64,000 nucleotides of DNA, taken from NCBI GenBank assembly GCA_905250075.1, contig CAJNOP010000002.1, positions 5,755,565 to 5,819,564 of the forward strand. The letters are read 5' to 3'. Source of the stretch: Rotaria sp. Silwood1. Lineage: Eukaryota; Rotifera; Eurotatoria; Philodinida; Philodinidae. How positions within the stretch are numbered: position 1 is the first letter of the stretch; each line of letters opens with the position of its first letter. The translations under genes were made by a program, and so were the position numbers. A model generated the notes under the pieces. The model did not search any database, had not been told where the DNA came from, and worked only from the letters and a program-made list of their open reading frames with translations. This document shows positions 52,601 through 64,000 of the stretch, in pieces.

Positions 52601-53549
52601 ATCCTGAGAAACTACTAAAAAAATTCTTAAATATTTTACCTTCAGCAAGTTCAAGATTTTCTTCTGGCCATGCTTCAAGACGTAATTGTACAGCAGCTAA
52701 AGTAGCTGCTTCTTCTTTTGAACAAATTAAACGTCCAGAAACAATATCTCGTTGCATTTTAATATATTCTCGAAAAATATCTTCATTATTAACATCATCC
52801 ATTTCTGTACCTAATGGTGATTCAACATCCTATAAACAAATAAGAAAAAAAAAACAACAATTATATATTTCGTTTTTGAAATAAATTTGTTATAGTTTGT
52901 TTTTTTTTTTACTTGAAGAGCAAGTATTTCTTTAATTTGATTTGTCCAACTACGAAATGAAGTACGTAATGATTCGAGTAAAGCAAAAAAACTTTTTAAT
53001 TCTTTTTGTACAAGATAATCTATAAATAGAAAACGAAAAATAGAATAAAATATATGTTTAGAAAGAAAAAAAAATTTACCTTGAAAATCTTCAGGTGATC
53101 TTAATACCCAACTAGCAATGAGAAAAAGAACTTCATTGCCTTGTTTTGTAGCTGTATCTTGTGTTGTTGCAGCCATAATAAGTGATTTAAATGAACGTTG
53201 TTTTTGTACAGGTGATGAAAAACTAAAAAGTGATTCTTGTGATTTATTCATATCATTTTTTCCATTGCCACTTGTTGGTGTTGGTGCTGATAATTGTGTT
53301 GTAGTTTGATTTTGAGGTGATAAATAAGCTGACAGTAAAGATGTTGAACTATCTGTTGAACGTGTTGATAATACATCACTAAAATTTGGTTGAAGATTTG
53401 ATGTTGTTGTTGGTATTATTGATGTATCATTGATTAAATTTGTTTCTTGACTATTTCTTGGCATTTTAATTCCATCTGCACATGAACGACTACGATGTAA
53501 ACCATCTATTTCAAGTGGTAAATGTAGTCCATGCCGATTTAAACGAATA

Positions 53550-53593
<44 letters not shown>

Positions 53594-56500
53594 TTGTGTA
53601 TTATCAAATGAAATTTTTGTATGATTATGAGATTTTGATTCATTTCGGCGATCAATTAATGGTGTTTGTTCGGTATGGCTAATTAATGCTGATTCATATT
53701 GTAAGTTATTATCATTTATTGATGATTCTGTTACAATTGGTTGTGAATGTGATAATTGATTATTTATAAGTGGTGATGAAGATTGTAATTTTGATAATTT
53801 TTGTTTACGTGTAGAAGAATTTATTGAACGATTATTTACATTTCTTGATGGATTTGACATATTATCAACTGTTTTTGATGAACGAAATAAACTTTTTACT
53901 GTTCCTCGTACAGACATACGTGTATTCGACAGAGAACGTTCTTGACGATTATCAGATGATGATATATGTCTTGATGGACTACTATTATAACTTGACGATT
54001 TATTACTATCATCAGATGGGGTGCGTACGGCAACAAATGGTATATTCAGTGTTGCCAAGAGACTGCCACCACAACCGCCACCGTTCTCTATTAGAGATGA
54101 TGTAGCTAAAAAACAAATAACGATGAAATAAAATATTGTGTTCGAGAGAAAACGTCTAATTGTCGGTGATTGTTCGATCTCATATTATGATTATGAGTAG
54201 AACTCAGTGAGATTAAGAAAAATCTAAAAGAGTTTGAATTCATGGCATGCCTAGATGGACAATCAGTTGCCACATAGATGTAAACATATAGGATTTGTTT
54301 AGTTCTTCCTCGATGTTTTTCTACATTCCAAGAAATGAAGATTTGCAATCTTTAACATAGAATTTGTATTTGATACACGAGACAGAGTCATATTCATTCA
54401 AGAAGATCCGATCAATCTTAAGATAACATTCAGCGAAGTCTTGTTGCTAAATATTACTGCACGAAACGAAAAATAAGCAAAGAATAAAATTTCCCCACTG
54501 ATTAAAAACCAAGTCAATGTCACTTGTACGAACTGACTCTTAGACTCGCTGAGTCCTACTCCTAGCTAAAATAGAGTCTCGAACAGCATCCAACAATTGA
54601 GTATATTCCCTCGTGCGAGTATAAAACCAGAAATTTGTAACGCCTACATAGTAGTTTTTATCAATTCCAGATTCTTCTTTTCTCATTCGCTAACTTAAAA
54701 CAATTAAATAAACATTTGTGGTATATCATAAGCGAAAGTTTAAGAAACGAATTCTATTTTAGAACTTAATTTTCCTCACGCAAACATTAATTTATCGTAA
54801 TCGTGTATTATTGTATTTTACTTTTATCAATTAACAAAACATGCAAGCATGAAAACTATTATTACTCTATGTTAACTACTTTATTTATAATAATATTCAA
54901 TAAGTTTAGATACTCCATTTATATTATTTTACCTATAGTTTCAAATGTGTACTAGAAGAGTATGATTTTTTTTAATCAGTCATAAGATATACACTATGTT
55001 GATCGCTAGTTTTTATTCGGAATTTAACTCGTGTAAGTCAAAAACTTTGTAGAAAATTTCTTAAAAATCGTTTTAATTGAAATTATATCTTTAGTTAAAA
55101 GACTTTAAGAAACAATCATGAACAAACAATATTTTTATTTATGAGAGACTGAGCTTTAATAAAATAAACTCTCCATATTATACTGATACTATAACTTATA
55201 TAAAATTGATACTTTTCTATTATATTGATTGAGATTATAAGGAAAAATAGCAACTGAAGTATGCTAGCTAATTGGACATTTCCATGCACCGTGTATCCTT
55301 TCGAAAAGTGAGTTTTTATGTAAACGAGCAAACTTCAAAAGAACTTTTAAAAGCTATCACGTCTAATCACAATAAAAAAAAAATAAATAAATTCTTTTTT
55401 TTCTATACGTAGAAAAATATTTCACAATGGTTTCTGTTTAATTTTACTATTCTATTGAATAATTCTGGCTTTTAGTAGTTATTTTATAGACATTTGTTTT
55501 TAAACCATAGAAAATCCCTTTTTTAGCTTCCGTTTTATTTCTATAAAATCACATAAAAGAAGTTTTGGAGCATGTCAAGATTATTTTGTTGATCAATCAG
55601 AGGATCATTCAAAAGAATGACCAAGCAATCAGTTTGCTTGGCATGACACATTACAGTAAGTTTTGATGCGAGCATTACAATTACAAATCGATTATGCTGA
55701 GTCTAAGTACGACAGTTGTGTTCATTAACTAATGTACGTGAGTGTGCTTGTCAATAACATTCAAGAAAATGAAGCAATTTAGAAAAGATAATAATCATTG
55801 TATAATATCTTTCTGCGTATAGAAAAATGGTTAAATTTTTATTTTTTCAAAGTGAAAAACCTTTACTTCAGATCGAATTTAACTTCTAATATGTGATTAT
55901 TCGTGAACATAATCAATTCATTCTGCATGACCTGAGATTCTCATCATACGATGAGGAAGTCCTAGCTGAATAATTAGGGCTGAAATTTTGATGTCAACTA
56001 GAAATTTGTCAGTTGAAGACTTTCAGGTGTCGGTCTTTTGAGCATTAATTCCTTGAAGATATGATTAATTTGGAGGAACATGAAATTTTTTGCATAGTCT
56101 GCAAAGAATTATGACCGTGAAAAAATTGATAACGGAATATCATGGAACAAACCCTTGTGTAATTTCAATATAGAAATCCGAAGTATAGAGAGGGATTTCA
56201 AAATTAGCTTTTTCGTCTGATTTTATCTTTCCTTTTTTTTACCACGGTGAACTCAGTCAATATTAATTCGTGCCCACACAGGTGTTCTGGAACAACCTAA
56301 GCTTTTATTGCTATGAAAAAGAAGTCTAATTGTCAACAAACAATAGTTTTTCAACACGAAAGTGCAAAGAACTAGGTAAAAGTATCATTCATTTTGCTAA
56401 AATTTTCTTGCCATTTTCTTTATAAATCCCGAGCTTCTTCTCGCATAATTCGATAGAGCAAGTACTTTGATGGAAAAAATTGTCTGCAAAATCTTCAGAC

Positions 56501-59500
56501 CTAAAAATCTAGAGAGTAATTTTTCAAAACGTAATCTACATGGGCAAAGTGAAATATGAAAAAAAAAACAATTTAGTGAGATAGAGCCATTGTAATTGAG
56601 TGATCGCGTAGAATATGTCAGGATAAATGTATGATAAAATTTTCACACATATTAGACAAACCATTGCCGAGAAATGAATATTTTCATATATGGGTAATGT
56701 TAGGTGCTGGTCAACAAAGTTCTACAATAAAGTACTCCTTTTTCTACGACAAAAATTCTGACAGAGAACCTATTGAATCTGACAATCTCTGAATCCGTAT
56801 CCAATGGTAGCTAGATTTAGAAATGGCGAGCAAGAAGAGTTTTGTATTTTTTTATAAATAAATTAAAGATTTTTTGGATAAAACGAACAAAAATTCCAAG
56901 AGTTTTTGTTCGTGGGTAAAACAACATAGACCAAGTTTATAGCAGATGTAAAAACCTCGATTGTGCATCTCATTAGCGGTTCGGTTGATTCTCTCAAGGA
57001 ATAATTCATAAAAAATAAGAAATATACGAAGATGAAGAGTGATACTAGCCCATAATGGGCGTTCTGAATGAAAACCAAACAATATTATAACAGACAATCA
57101 GAAGTCAATTGCGAGTTAATTCTAAGCTATCACATATATAAACGTGATCCCTTCTAAACGGTTAAAAACAAGAAAATCATTAAAAACCAGACAAAATAGG
57201 CTAGCTTTAGTGCCCTAAAAAATCAATAAAAAAAATAATAACATGTGTAAACCAGTCGATCTGGTTCCAAGTATGGACTTAACATCCGTTTGAAGCTGAA
57301 AATCAGCTATTTTCTTCGCCTATAATATAGAATCGTCTCATTTCTTGAAAAAGCTCAAAGATTTTTGGAAGGAGCTTCACCATTATTTGCAAATTGCTTT
57401 TGAAATTTGTTCATAAAGCAAAAACTCCATAGTATAGACTTATTCATTATACAGAAAACTTGATTAATAAAGTTGAATCGAATAGTAAAGATAGATATTT
57501 GGGACACAGTGTATATCCTTGGATAACTTACAATCATTATCATTGATTTTTGATTTAAATAAATTTTTTGTTTGTTGTCCTTTAATATTTGATGATGAAG
57601 TTGGTGATGAATGTTGTCGATTAGTATTAAGATTTGTTGTTGAATTTGTTTGATCAAATTGTGTTGAAAAATCATAATTTAAACATGTTGGACTTGGTAA
57701 TAATGGATTTTGTGAATCACTTAATTGAAATGATGGTAGATTTAATAATTCTTTTTCTAATAATTTTATTTCACCAACACCAGCAACATTTGTTGTTGAA
57801 TTCGAAATTGGTTGAATATTATTTTTTGATGCTAACGAATCGTTTTCAACAATAGATTTTAATAATGAATTACGATCATTAGTTATATTTGATTGTGTAT
57901 TTTTATCTGTAGATCTCCAAAACCATTTACGTGTTGTACTCGGTTGATTTGAAGTATTTGTTGTTGTTGATGATGATGATGATATAGCTGATGTTAATAA
58001 TGATGATAAATCATTTGTATTTGTACCACCAGATGATAATGTTGATGTTATTGGTAAATTAGTATTTGTTAATATTTGAGAATTTATTGGTATTGTACCT
58101 GTTAGAGATGTAGGTTGTGCTGTATTTTTTGATGTTTTTCGATGTTTATCATATGTTGAATGTGTGAATTTTGTTAATAATGATGAACGATCATTTGTTG
58201 TTGTTGTTGTTGATGGTATATTATCTTTTGTTAATGAATTTCGTTGTCGTTTTAATGAATCTGGTTTTGGTAATGTTGGAATAGATGCAATGGCAGATGC
58301 ACCTATATTTGGTGTTATACATGATGATGAATTTTTATTATCATTTATTTGTTGTGTAGTTGATAATGATATTGGATTATTTGGAACTGATTTTTTTTTA
58401 AATAATGGTGTAAATAAACGATGTTCAAGTAAACGTAGTATGATAACAGGATGTATCACAGATGATAAATATGAAAGATTATAAAGAAGACTATCACTTG
58501 AATTAATCATTGCTGTTACTGATGATGATGATGTTGGACTTGTTAGTACTTGAGATGAATCTTGACATTCTTTTGATGTCGATTTTTTTGGATTAATACC
58601 ATTCTAAATTAGAGAAAAAAAAAGTATGAAGTTTTTCTCTTTCGAATGGTTGTACAAAAAAAAAACAAGACATGCAAAATTGATAACATACTTTAAGTAA
58701 TTCATCAAGTAATTTTTCAATACAAATTCCAGCAAATGATGTCCATAATGTTCCGACAACTGTTTCACCGATAGCCATATGATGAACAAAATTATTTTCA
58801 AATGATTGTGGTTTATCACAATCAAGTGGCTCTGGTTCAACATCTAATTTTATGAAAAAAGAAAAGCAAAAAATAAGAATAAAAATAAAAGTAATTATTT
58901 CAATGGTAGCAAACAGAGATAGACGGAAGTGTCCCGTACTATTGCTCACACTTTGACGCTTCGCACGCCTCTTTCGTTTCTTGCTTGATAAGTGTGTTTC
59001 AGAAGCGGAAAATCGTCTCTTTAGTGTTCTTTCAGCATGAATAAAAGCACAAGATGTAGCAACATGTGCTCCGTAAGAATCTATGCGATGAAGTGTAGGC
59101 GTATCCATGAGTGCAGGACGGTTGGGAGAAAACTCGTTTATCTTTGATAGAAAATATTTTAAAATATTAGTTCCATGATTTTCATTTTCCATTTCCGTAA
59201 CCGATCATTAAAAACTATCAAACTTTTATTTTGATTTTATTTTTGGATTATGAGTCAAGTTTCAAAAGATTATATTCTATGCACTTTATATCTTTGCTAA
59301 TTTGAATGGACATTATAGATGTGCAATAGAATGACACTAATTTGGGCAAAAGAGAAAATGTTGAAGACAATGATAGCAAACAAAAACAAAATGTCGAAGG
59401 AAAAAATGGTGGAAAAAAAGTGACGAATCGATAAAATATCGAAAAAAGTTTATTTTGAGATGTTCGATCAGTGATAGGAAGATATTTTACTGCACATAAA

Positions 59501-62172
59501 AATGTGATAGACGTATAAATACATCAACAAGAGGTAGTAATGTACAGAAAAATATTCAAAAACAACATTAATTACAAGACACTACATTTCTTTGTGGATG
59601 AATGTGGGTGTCAGTATGCAATGTACATGGGAATATCAGTCTTCTCTTCACACCTACCCTTATATTCATATACACATCCCACATTTCATCCTTGAAAGAA
59701 TCACATAATGACATCTGGAAGATTTGCGACATTTTTAGATGTATATATTTCTTCGCCATTTTTATATGATCGACATTTTTTTCTTTCGACCATATTTGAC
59801 ACATATCGTGCAGTAAGTAGTACTATAATCTATTCAATTAATTTCATTCATTCGACATCTTTAAGCATGGATTAAAATGGATATTTTTCAGTTTCAATTA
59901 GAGATGTTCTCAATAAGCTTTTTTTGTACTCTATGCCCTGACTAAAAGAAATTTTCTAACTCTTTTCTTATTATATCTCGAAAAATCTTTACTTAACAAA
60001 ATAGGATAAACTAATTCAGTACATCTTTAGTTTTAATCAAATAAAATATTTCTATTATTATTTTAAATGAAATTATTCCTGTCATGATAGTGAATGTCGG
60101 TACATATAGATATTGATCAAGACTATTGTTGTTATGTCTAATGGGCAAAAACAAAATAATATTTTTCTTTCTCACTTTACACAGGAATATTTAGAGTTTC
60201 CTTTTTCTTTCCTCTCAATAACTATCAAAGACGTTACAACATGACATTAGCTAATAACGATGCTAGGGTTTTGTTTGATCAGATCAAAATTCACTTAAGT
60301 AGAATGAAAAATGACTCTAGGAAGTATCTTATCTTCACAGCTGGAAATTTTCATTGCGATAAAACCGGAATTGACATAACCAGCGTATTTTAGATCATGA
60401 ATCTCTTATTCATAAGACCACAAAAGAAAAATACAAAGTGAATTAATTCAAAAATTTCAAGTTATCTATCCTTTTAAACTTACCAAGTATATCAAATAGA
60501 TTAACTTTATTGCTAACTTTTGTAAGTAAACCCATATAAATAAGAATTCTTGCACCAAGATGTTTAACATAACGTGCAAATTTCGTTGTTTGATTTGTAT
60601 AAAACATTTCATCAGCTGGTAAAATTAAATGTAAAACCGTATCTGGTATATCTGCTTGTGTTAATATTTCATGAGAATCAGGATTTAATGCAACAACACC
60701 CAATGCTTGTAAAATCAAACAAATTAAATGCTTGGAAAAGAAAAAAAAAAAAAAAGAAGACATAAATATAAAAAACATGTTATTAATATAACCTCAATAA
60801 CAGATGAAGGAAAAAAAGAAATGTCTCAATCTTATTTATATATATATTTATTTTTTTTGATACACAAAAGAATGTTTTTCTGATTAACATCATCTATATA
60901 ATTGAATTTTGATTTATTTCTCTTACTTATTTAATAAAAGATAGGAAAAAAAAAAGGAGAAGAATTTAATTTTTTTTTTTTTTTTCTTTATTTATCAAAA
61001 TCTTATTTACCGGATCATTATTAATATTTAACATATCAATAATAATAGCTAAATTTTCTTTTGTACTAATAAATCTCATTTGAAATGTATGATCTTGACA
61101 AAGTATTGTTAATATACGTGCAGCTAATATAACAACACAATGATGTGTACATAATGGTGAACGTGTTGATGGTACACATTTAGGTCGATTATTAAATTCT
61201 CTTCGATGTGCATCTAAACGTGTACGCATTAAACGTAAAAGATGTATTGGTTCAATTTGATATAAAAGTGAAAATGGTTCATATGTATAAACTGTATTTA
61301 AATTATCATTTGATATTGTTGATGAATTATTTGTTGTTAAATTTTCTGAATTAAGTAAATGTGATTTCGATAAATTTGATGGTGATATTTGAGGATTTGT
61401 TGTTGAATCAATTGATGATGTTTTTTGTCCTTGTATTATTGATATATTTTGTGATGATGATGGAAGAGAAACAGGAGAAGATGAAGATGTCGGAGCAATA
61501 TTATCATTATTACTATACAATGGAATCCATCGTTTTGATGCTTCACGTGTTAAAATTCCGGTATTTCCACTAGAACCACCACCACCACCACCACCAGGTC
61601 CTGGTCCAGAAGTTTGTTGTGTTGTATTTGATGATACTTTTGAATTTGAATATGTATTACTACCACCACCAGTTGCTGCTGCTGCGGCAGCTCGTTTTTC
61701 ATCTGTTTCACGTGAAATTTTTCTTAATATACTTGATAATGTTGATGTTTTTGGTAAACGATCATTTCCATATTTTGTTTCATCACAAGAATTTGTATTT
61801 GATGTTGAAGAATTTATATTAATCATTGAATTTAATGTTAATTGTCGTCTTGCTGATGGTATATAACATGCATTATAACGACCTGGATTTATTAAATTAT
61901 GATATACATATACATCATACAAACGATTTATTGTTATTAATGCTAAATATTGCATATTTGCCATATCACTTGATAATAATTCCAACGATATGTCCAATAA
62001 TTTTTTCGTATGTACTTGAAATTTTTCAACATGATCACGTTTATCTTGATTACGTAAAAATTCCTGATAACACGTCTAAATAAATATATTTATATCGATC
62101 AATTGATTACATATATATATATATGTAGATATTTTTATAAATATAAAATATAAAACAAACCTGTGAAGACAT
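37290..62172 (-). CDS. PLCE1: Giant PLC-epsilon-like protein with added ARM-like and talin-type FERM N-terminus
   Basis: PLC-epsilon is a Ras/Rap/Rho effector that hydrolyses PIP2 to IP3 and diacylglycerol and also activates Rap1 through its RasGEF domain (family knowledge). About 36 minus-strand exons from ATG 62172 (MSSQ, then [18 protein letters not shown]) to the TGA at 37290 were chained by GT-AG signals with agreeing phases. They total 10,431 nt, about 3,476 residues. Rough order: helical ARM-like region 1-490; Ser/Thr/Asn-rich linkers to about 1190, including a 13-Asn tract; talin-type FERM F2-F3 about 1230-1505; RasGEF about 1610-1815; linker/PH-like region to 2243; EF-hand-like 2350-2528; PI-PLC X 2530-2690; acidic X-Y linker; Y 2795-2950; C2 2980-3150; two RA domains 3155-3417; basic Pro tail. 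The C-terminal two thirds align with human PLCE1 throughout; the N-terminal part does not. The exon 49904-50677 joins FERM F3 to the RasGEF start without an intron. A two-gene alternative is possible but needs an unseen break. Confidence 0.85.
38900..40365 (-). other. 1.5-kb intron in the C2-coding region of the giant gene
   Basis: Mostly AT-rich DNA, but it contains an open 258-bp segment (39651-39908) bounded by splice signals and described under findings. Otherwise no recognised content. Confidence 0.5.
40601..43791 (-). other. PI-PLC X and Y catalytic halves with acidic linker
   Basis: X half: [20 protein letters not shown] (first catalytic His) and [20 protein letters not shown] (second catalytic His), then [18 protein letters not shown]. 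The X-Y linker is Asp/Glu/Ser-rich ([17 protein letters not shown]), as expected for the autoinhibitory linker of PLCs. Y half: [53 protein letters not shown]. All key residues visible to me are intact, so the enzyme is probably active. Confidence 0.92.
41371..42669 (-). other. 1.3-kb intron in the PLC Y-coding region
   Basis: AT-rich intron between exons 42866-42670 and 41370-41260. No exon, repeat boundary or RNA gene was recognised. Confidence 0.5.
43914..44483 (-). other. Intron between EF-like and PLC X exons
   Basis: 570-bp AT-rich intron without visible features beyond homopolymer runs. Confidence 0.5.
45640..46455. mobile_element. Possible non-autonomous mobile element with minisatellite core in an intron
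   Basis: Within the intron 45216-46695. One side begins near TACTAGCGAGAACCCGTGC and carries the hairpin CCGTGCA-TAC-TGCACGG (about 45663-45679). The core is a 34-bp tandem array. The other side ends with a GACAGACAAACAGACACTGA motif and an (AT)n stretch. Unique ends plus an internal satellite recall non-autonomous Helitron-type elements such as DINE/HINE (inference). No target-site duplication was identified and no protein is encoded. Confidence 0.5.
45904..46342. repeat. 34-bp minisatellite, about 13 units
   Basis: Consecutive units of CCCTTGRGGACCTATGGG followed by TACCCCCATAGGATAG, most exactly 34 bp and the last few 32-33 bp and more degenerate. Units are adjacent with no spacers. Each contains CCTATGGG and CCCATAGG, which are reverse complements around a TACC loop. 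The reverse strand is open in one frame over several units (45983-46168), but this is a by-product of the repeat. Confidence 0.92.
48276..50115 (-). other. RasGEF (CDC25-like) segment of the giant gene
   Basis: Encoded by the end of exon 50677-49904 and exons 49835-49690, 48617-48368 and 48315-48276. Segments matching the PLCE1 RasGEF are [62 protein letters not shown] and [20 protein letters not shown]. In PLC-epsilon this domain activates Rap1 (family knowledge). Confidence 0.85.
48618..49689 (-). other. 1.1-kb intron inside the RasGEF-coding region
   Basis: AT-rich intron between exons 49835-49690 and 48617-48368. No coding or repeat feature was recognised. Confidence 0.5.
50678..51311 (-). 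other. Intron within the FERM F3-coding region
   Basis: 634-bp intron. A plus-strand frame at 50892-51077 has no family resemblance and is considered chance. Confidence 0.45.
51790..52639 (-). other. Intron within the FERM F2-coding region
   Basis: 850-bp AT-rich intron between exons 52829-52640 and 51789-51536. No exon was recognised. Confidence 0.45.
54106..57531 (-). other. 3.4-kb intron between Ser/Asn-rich exons of the giant gene
   Basis: The longest intron of the window. AT-rich, without a recognised exon. The phase-1 donor at 57532 (GATT then gtaagt) and the acceptor before 54105 agree, which supports one continuous gene across it. Confidence 0.55.
58844..60483 (-). other. 1.6-kb intron containing a candidate alternative first exon
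   Basis: Lies between exons 60730-60484 and 58843-58692. The segment 58952-59192 has coding-like composition (see findings). The rest is AT-rich. Confidence 0.5.
60484..62172 (-). other. N-terminal module of the giant gene: first exons, ARM-like helical region
   Basis: Exons 62172-62161, 62075-61011 and 60730-60484, all in phase; the module continues in 58843-58692. A short first exon encodes MSSQ after a (TTC)n tract on the coding strand. Helical segments such as [77 protein letters not shown] and [16 protein letters not shown] suggest an armadillo/HEAT-like fold. They are split by a low-complexity insert with a poly-Ala and a poly-Gly tract. The family could not be named; the fold call is inference. 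Confidence 0.6.
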
Positions 62173-64000
62173 TGAAGAGAAGAAGAAGAAGAAGAAGAAG
62201 AAGAAGAGAAAAAAAAATTATGTCAATGATAAGTACAATCAAATGATACTCTGTTCGTTATAAATAACAATAGATAGATAGATTGTCTATATATCTATTA
62301 GAAGCTCTTCTTCCTTATTCTTCGAAAAAATGATTTGCTACTCGCTCTATTTCTCTTCTATTCCTTCTTTTGTCGTAGTTGTTGACGCGCTCTTCTCTTC
62401 CGCTTGCCGTACTTCGAACGGACATGATGCTGTGCTTGTGCTTTCTCGCTATGATATACCAACATGAGAAAATCATGTCATACTCTGCTTAACATTGATT
62501 TTGACACTTTATGATTACTAGATCTCACGTATCCACAAGTAATATTATATGAAAAGAAATGATATTCAATTTATTATCTGATATTACTTAATAGTTATTT
62601 GCTTGTCTTCTTAAGTTTATATTTTGATAATAGATGCATTTCATTCTCAGGGGAGTATTTAATCACTAGTGTATAAATTGATAATAATGTCTACATATGT
62701 CTGACATTCTCATAAGTTTCTTTCTTAGCATAGATGGACTACCTGTCTTTAGAACCATTTGTTGACATGACATGGATCAGCACTATTTCCTCTTTTTTCT
62801 AATATTTAGTTAACAGTGCTAATGGGCATGCTGAGGGATATCATTTTTTTTTCTTTTCCATATTGACCATATTTAGATTATTTTATATAATAACAAGTGA
62901 AGATTAACAGACAAAATTTTGTAATATTTTGCTGCTTTATTTTGTTGTTATTTCTTATTTTAAATAAATGTATTTATTATTAATGAATAGAAAAAATTGA
63001 GTATGAAAAAGCTATACTATATATTGGAATTCATATAAGCTTTGTTTCTTTTGTTCATTTTCCGTCATCCTTATAATGTTACTATATTCATTTTCACTTC
63101 GAACAAAAAAATAAGTAGAGAAAAAAGAAACATAAATTTATCAAGGGAAAAAAATAGAAACGATAGCGGAAATTATTCAACAACAAGAATAAGCATTCTC
63201 ATTTATATTCATTTGTAAAGTAGACAACGAATAAACTATGATAGAACTATAACAAACATAGATAGACAATCTGTTTCCTCGTTTTTCTTTTTTGTTTCAT
63301 ATATCGATCGTATTTGCTCGTTCACATAGAGAATAGAAAGTATTGATCGACCGCTTCCTACGCTTGATGCACTGCTATAACTATATGAATATGACACAGT
63401 AGAGAACATCATTAGTTGCAATTACTTCTAGCATTACAATAGCGTAACGACAGTTTTCTCATTCCTTTTTCTTTTGTCCTATCTCTATGCATACTGTTGT
63501 GTAAACATACTCAGGCTCCTTCGCGTTTCTCTTTTGTTCTTTTATGTGATAGATAAACAAGCACCAACAGAGAACATCAAGATATACAAAAATATAAAAG
63601 CTGTTGATTATTGTTTCTCTGATGATCTGATGATGATTTGCCAACTGTTGACTCCCTTTTCTTTCTCTTGTCTTCAACATTCATTTAACAATAGGATGTG
63701 CTATCATTGTCATGTAGGATAAAGACAAATATAACGCAGCAGGTTATCCCGCTTCTTTATATGAATAGATAAATGCTATTCTAATAATGACACAATAACA
63801 GTCAATCTAAATCTAAATAATTCCATATCTAATCGATTTTTTTTTGACTCAAATAAAAAAGGATTGATTTTGTTATAGATTCTATTCTATTCTTGTTTTT
63901 CCTATTCATGATTAGTTGATTGAGCATGAAAAAACATAGAGACTTATCGTTTCATTCGTTTTCAATAGAGAGAATGAGGAGATTGGAAGGATCGCATAGA
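62173..64000. other. Upstream region of the giant gene
   Basis: It begins with a (GAA)n/(TTC)n tract at about 62180-62206, directly before the ATG on the minus strand. A GC-richer stretch at about 62330-62460 could be 5' UTR or core promoter. Beyond about 62.5 kb I see AT-rich sequence with no recognised gene; short frames at 63.2-63.7 kb are not convincing. Confidence 0.5.

Larger units (their letters stand above)
50440..52829 (-). other. Talin-type FERM F2-F3 segment of the giant gene
   Basis: Exons 52829-52640, 51789-51536, 51461-51312 and the start of 50677-49904. F2-like features are [19 protein letters not shown] and [17 protein letters not shown], then [26 protein letters not shown] and [18 protein letters not shown]. 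The last parallels talin's RYVKLARSLKTYGVSFFLVK. F3-like features are [19 protein letters not shown] and DLEHWITSG, then a strand pair ending ITVYLWKIV, as in talin's PTB-like F3. Talin F3 binds integrin tails and PIP2; whether this one does is unknown. Confidence 0.65.

Noticed and set aside
52811-54058. Frame that seems to begin with MATLNIP as a separate gene start
   Set aside because: The first codon is TTG, not ATG, and the frame continues upstream to a splice acceptor before 54105, so it is an internal exon.

Overview
The window is nuclear DNA of a small-genome metazoan, most likely a bdelloid rotifer or a close relative (inference). The DNA is strongly AT-rich and the spliced genes have GT-AG introns of mostly 45-80 bp. 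The genes include animal ciliary and signalling families (IFT54, SPEF1, arfaptin, PLC-epsilon). Among them sits an intronless, less AT-rich, bacterial/fungal-style FAD monooxygenase, the kind of gene bdelloids often acquire by transfer. No rRNA, tRNA or CRISPR was seen. Splice models were built by hand from splice signals, reading phase and family knowledge, so exon ends are predictions.

Layout. 16-4280 (+) is IFT54/TRAF3IP1 in 12 exons. A decayed copy of its last exon and 3' flank lies at about 5.62-6.14 kb. Facing it is an intronless DUF218/YdcF-like gene (6141-6797, -), then arfaptin (7152-8638, -, 6 exons). The gap 8.6-13.5 kb has no recognisable gene but ends with a MITE-like element (13001-13285) that has terminal inverted repeats and a 10-bp target-site duplication. 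The FAD monooxygenase follows (13473-14642, +). From about 14.78 to 18.35 kb lies a large diverged inverted repeat made of decayed coding-like sequence. LRRC59 (18934-20010, +) and HIBADH (20104-21485, +) are head to tail with a 93-bp gap.

23.75-33.2 kb (-) is a large unrecognised gene with low-complexity tracts, 13 phase-compatible exons and an unresolved 3' end. It shares a 0.6-kb divergent promoter region with SPEF1 (33805-35600, +). That region contains an almost perfect RFX X-box, as expected for a ciliary gene.

37290-62172 (-) reads as one very large gene. About 36 exons join in phase into a predicted protein of about 3,476 residues: an N-terminal helical (ARM-like) module, Ser/Thr/Asn-rich linkers, a talin-type FERM F2-F3 region, and then a complete phospholipase C epsilon (RasGEF, EF-like region, PI-PLC X and Y, C2, two RA domains). 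The FERM F3 region and the start of the RasGEF lie in the same exon. This apparent fusion of a talin-like FERM with a Rap/Ras exchange factor and PIP2 hydrolase is the most interesting feature of the window. Its introns hold a 34-bp minisatellite whose units can each form a hairpin, inside a possible mobile element, plus two candidate alternative exons.

Functionally, IFT54 and SPEF1 belong to cilia, arfaptin and LRRC59 to Golgi/ER membranes, HIBADH to mitochondrial valine breakdown, and the PLC-epsilon-like protein to Ras/Rap and phosphoinositide signalling.
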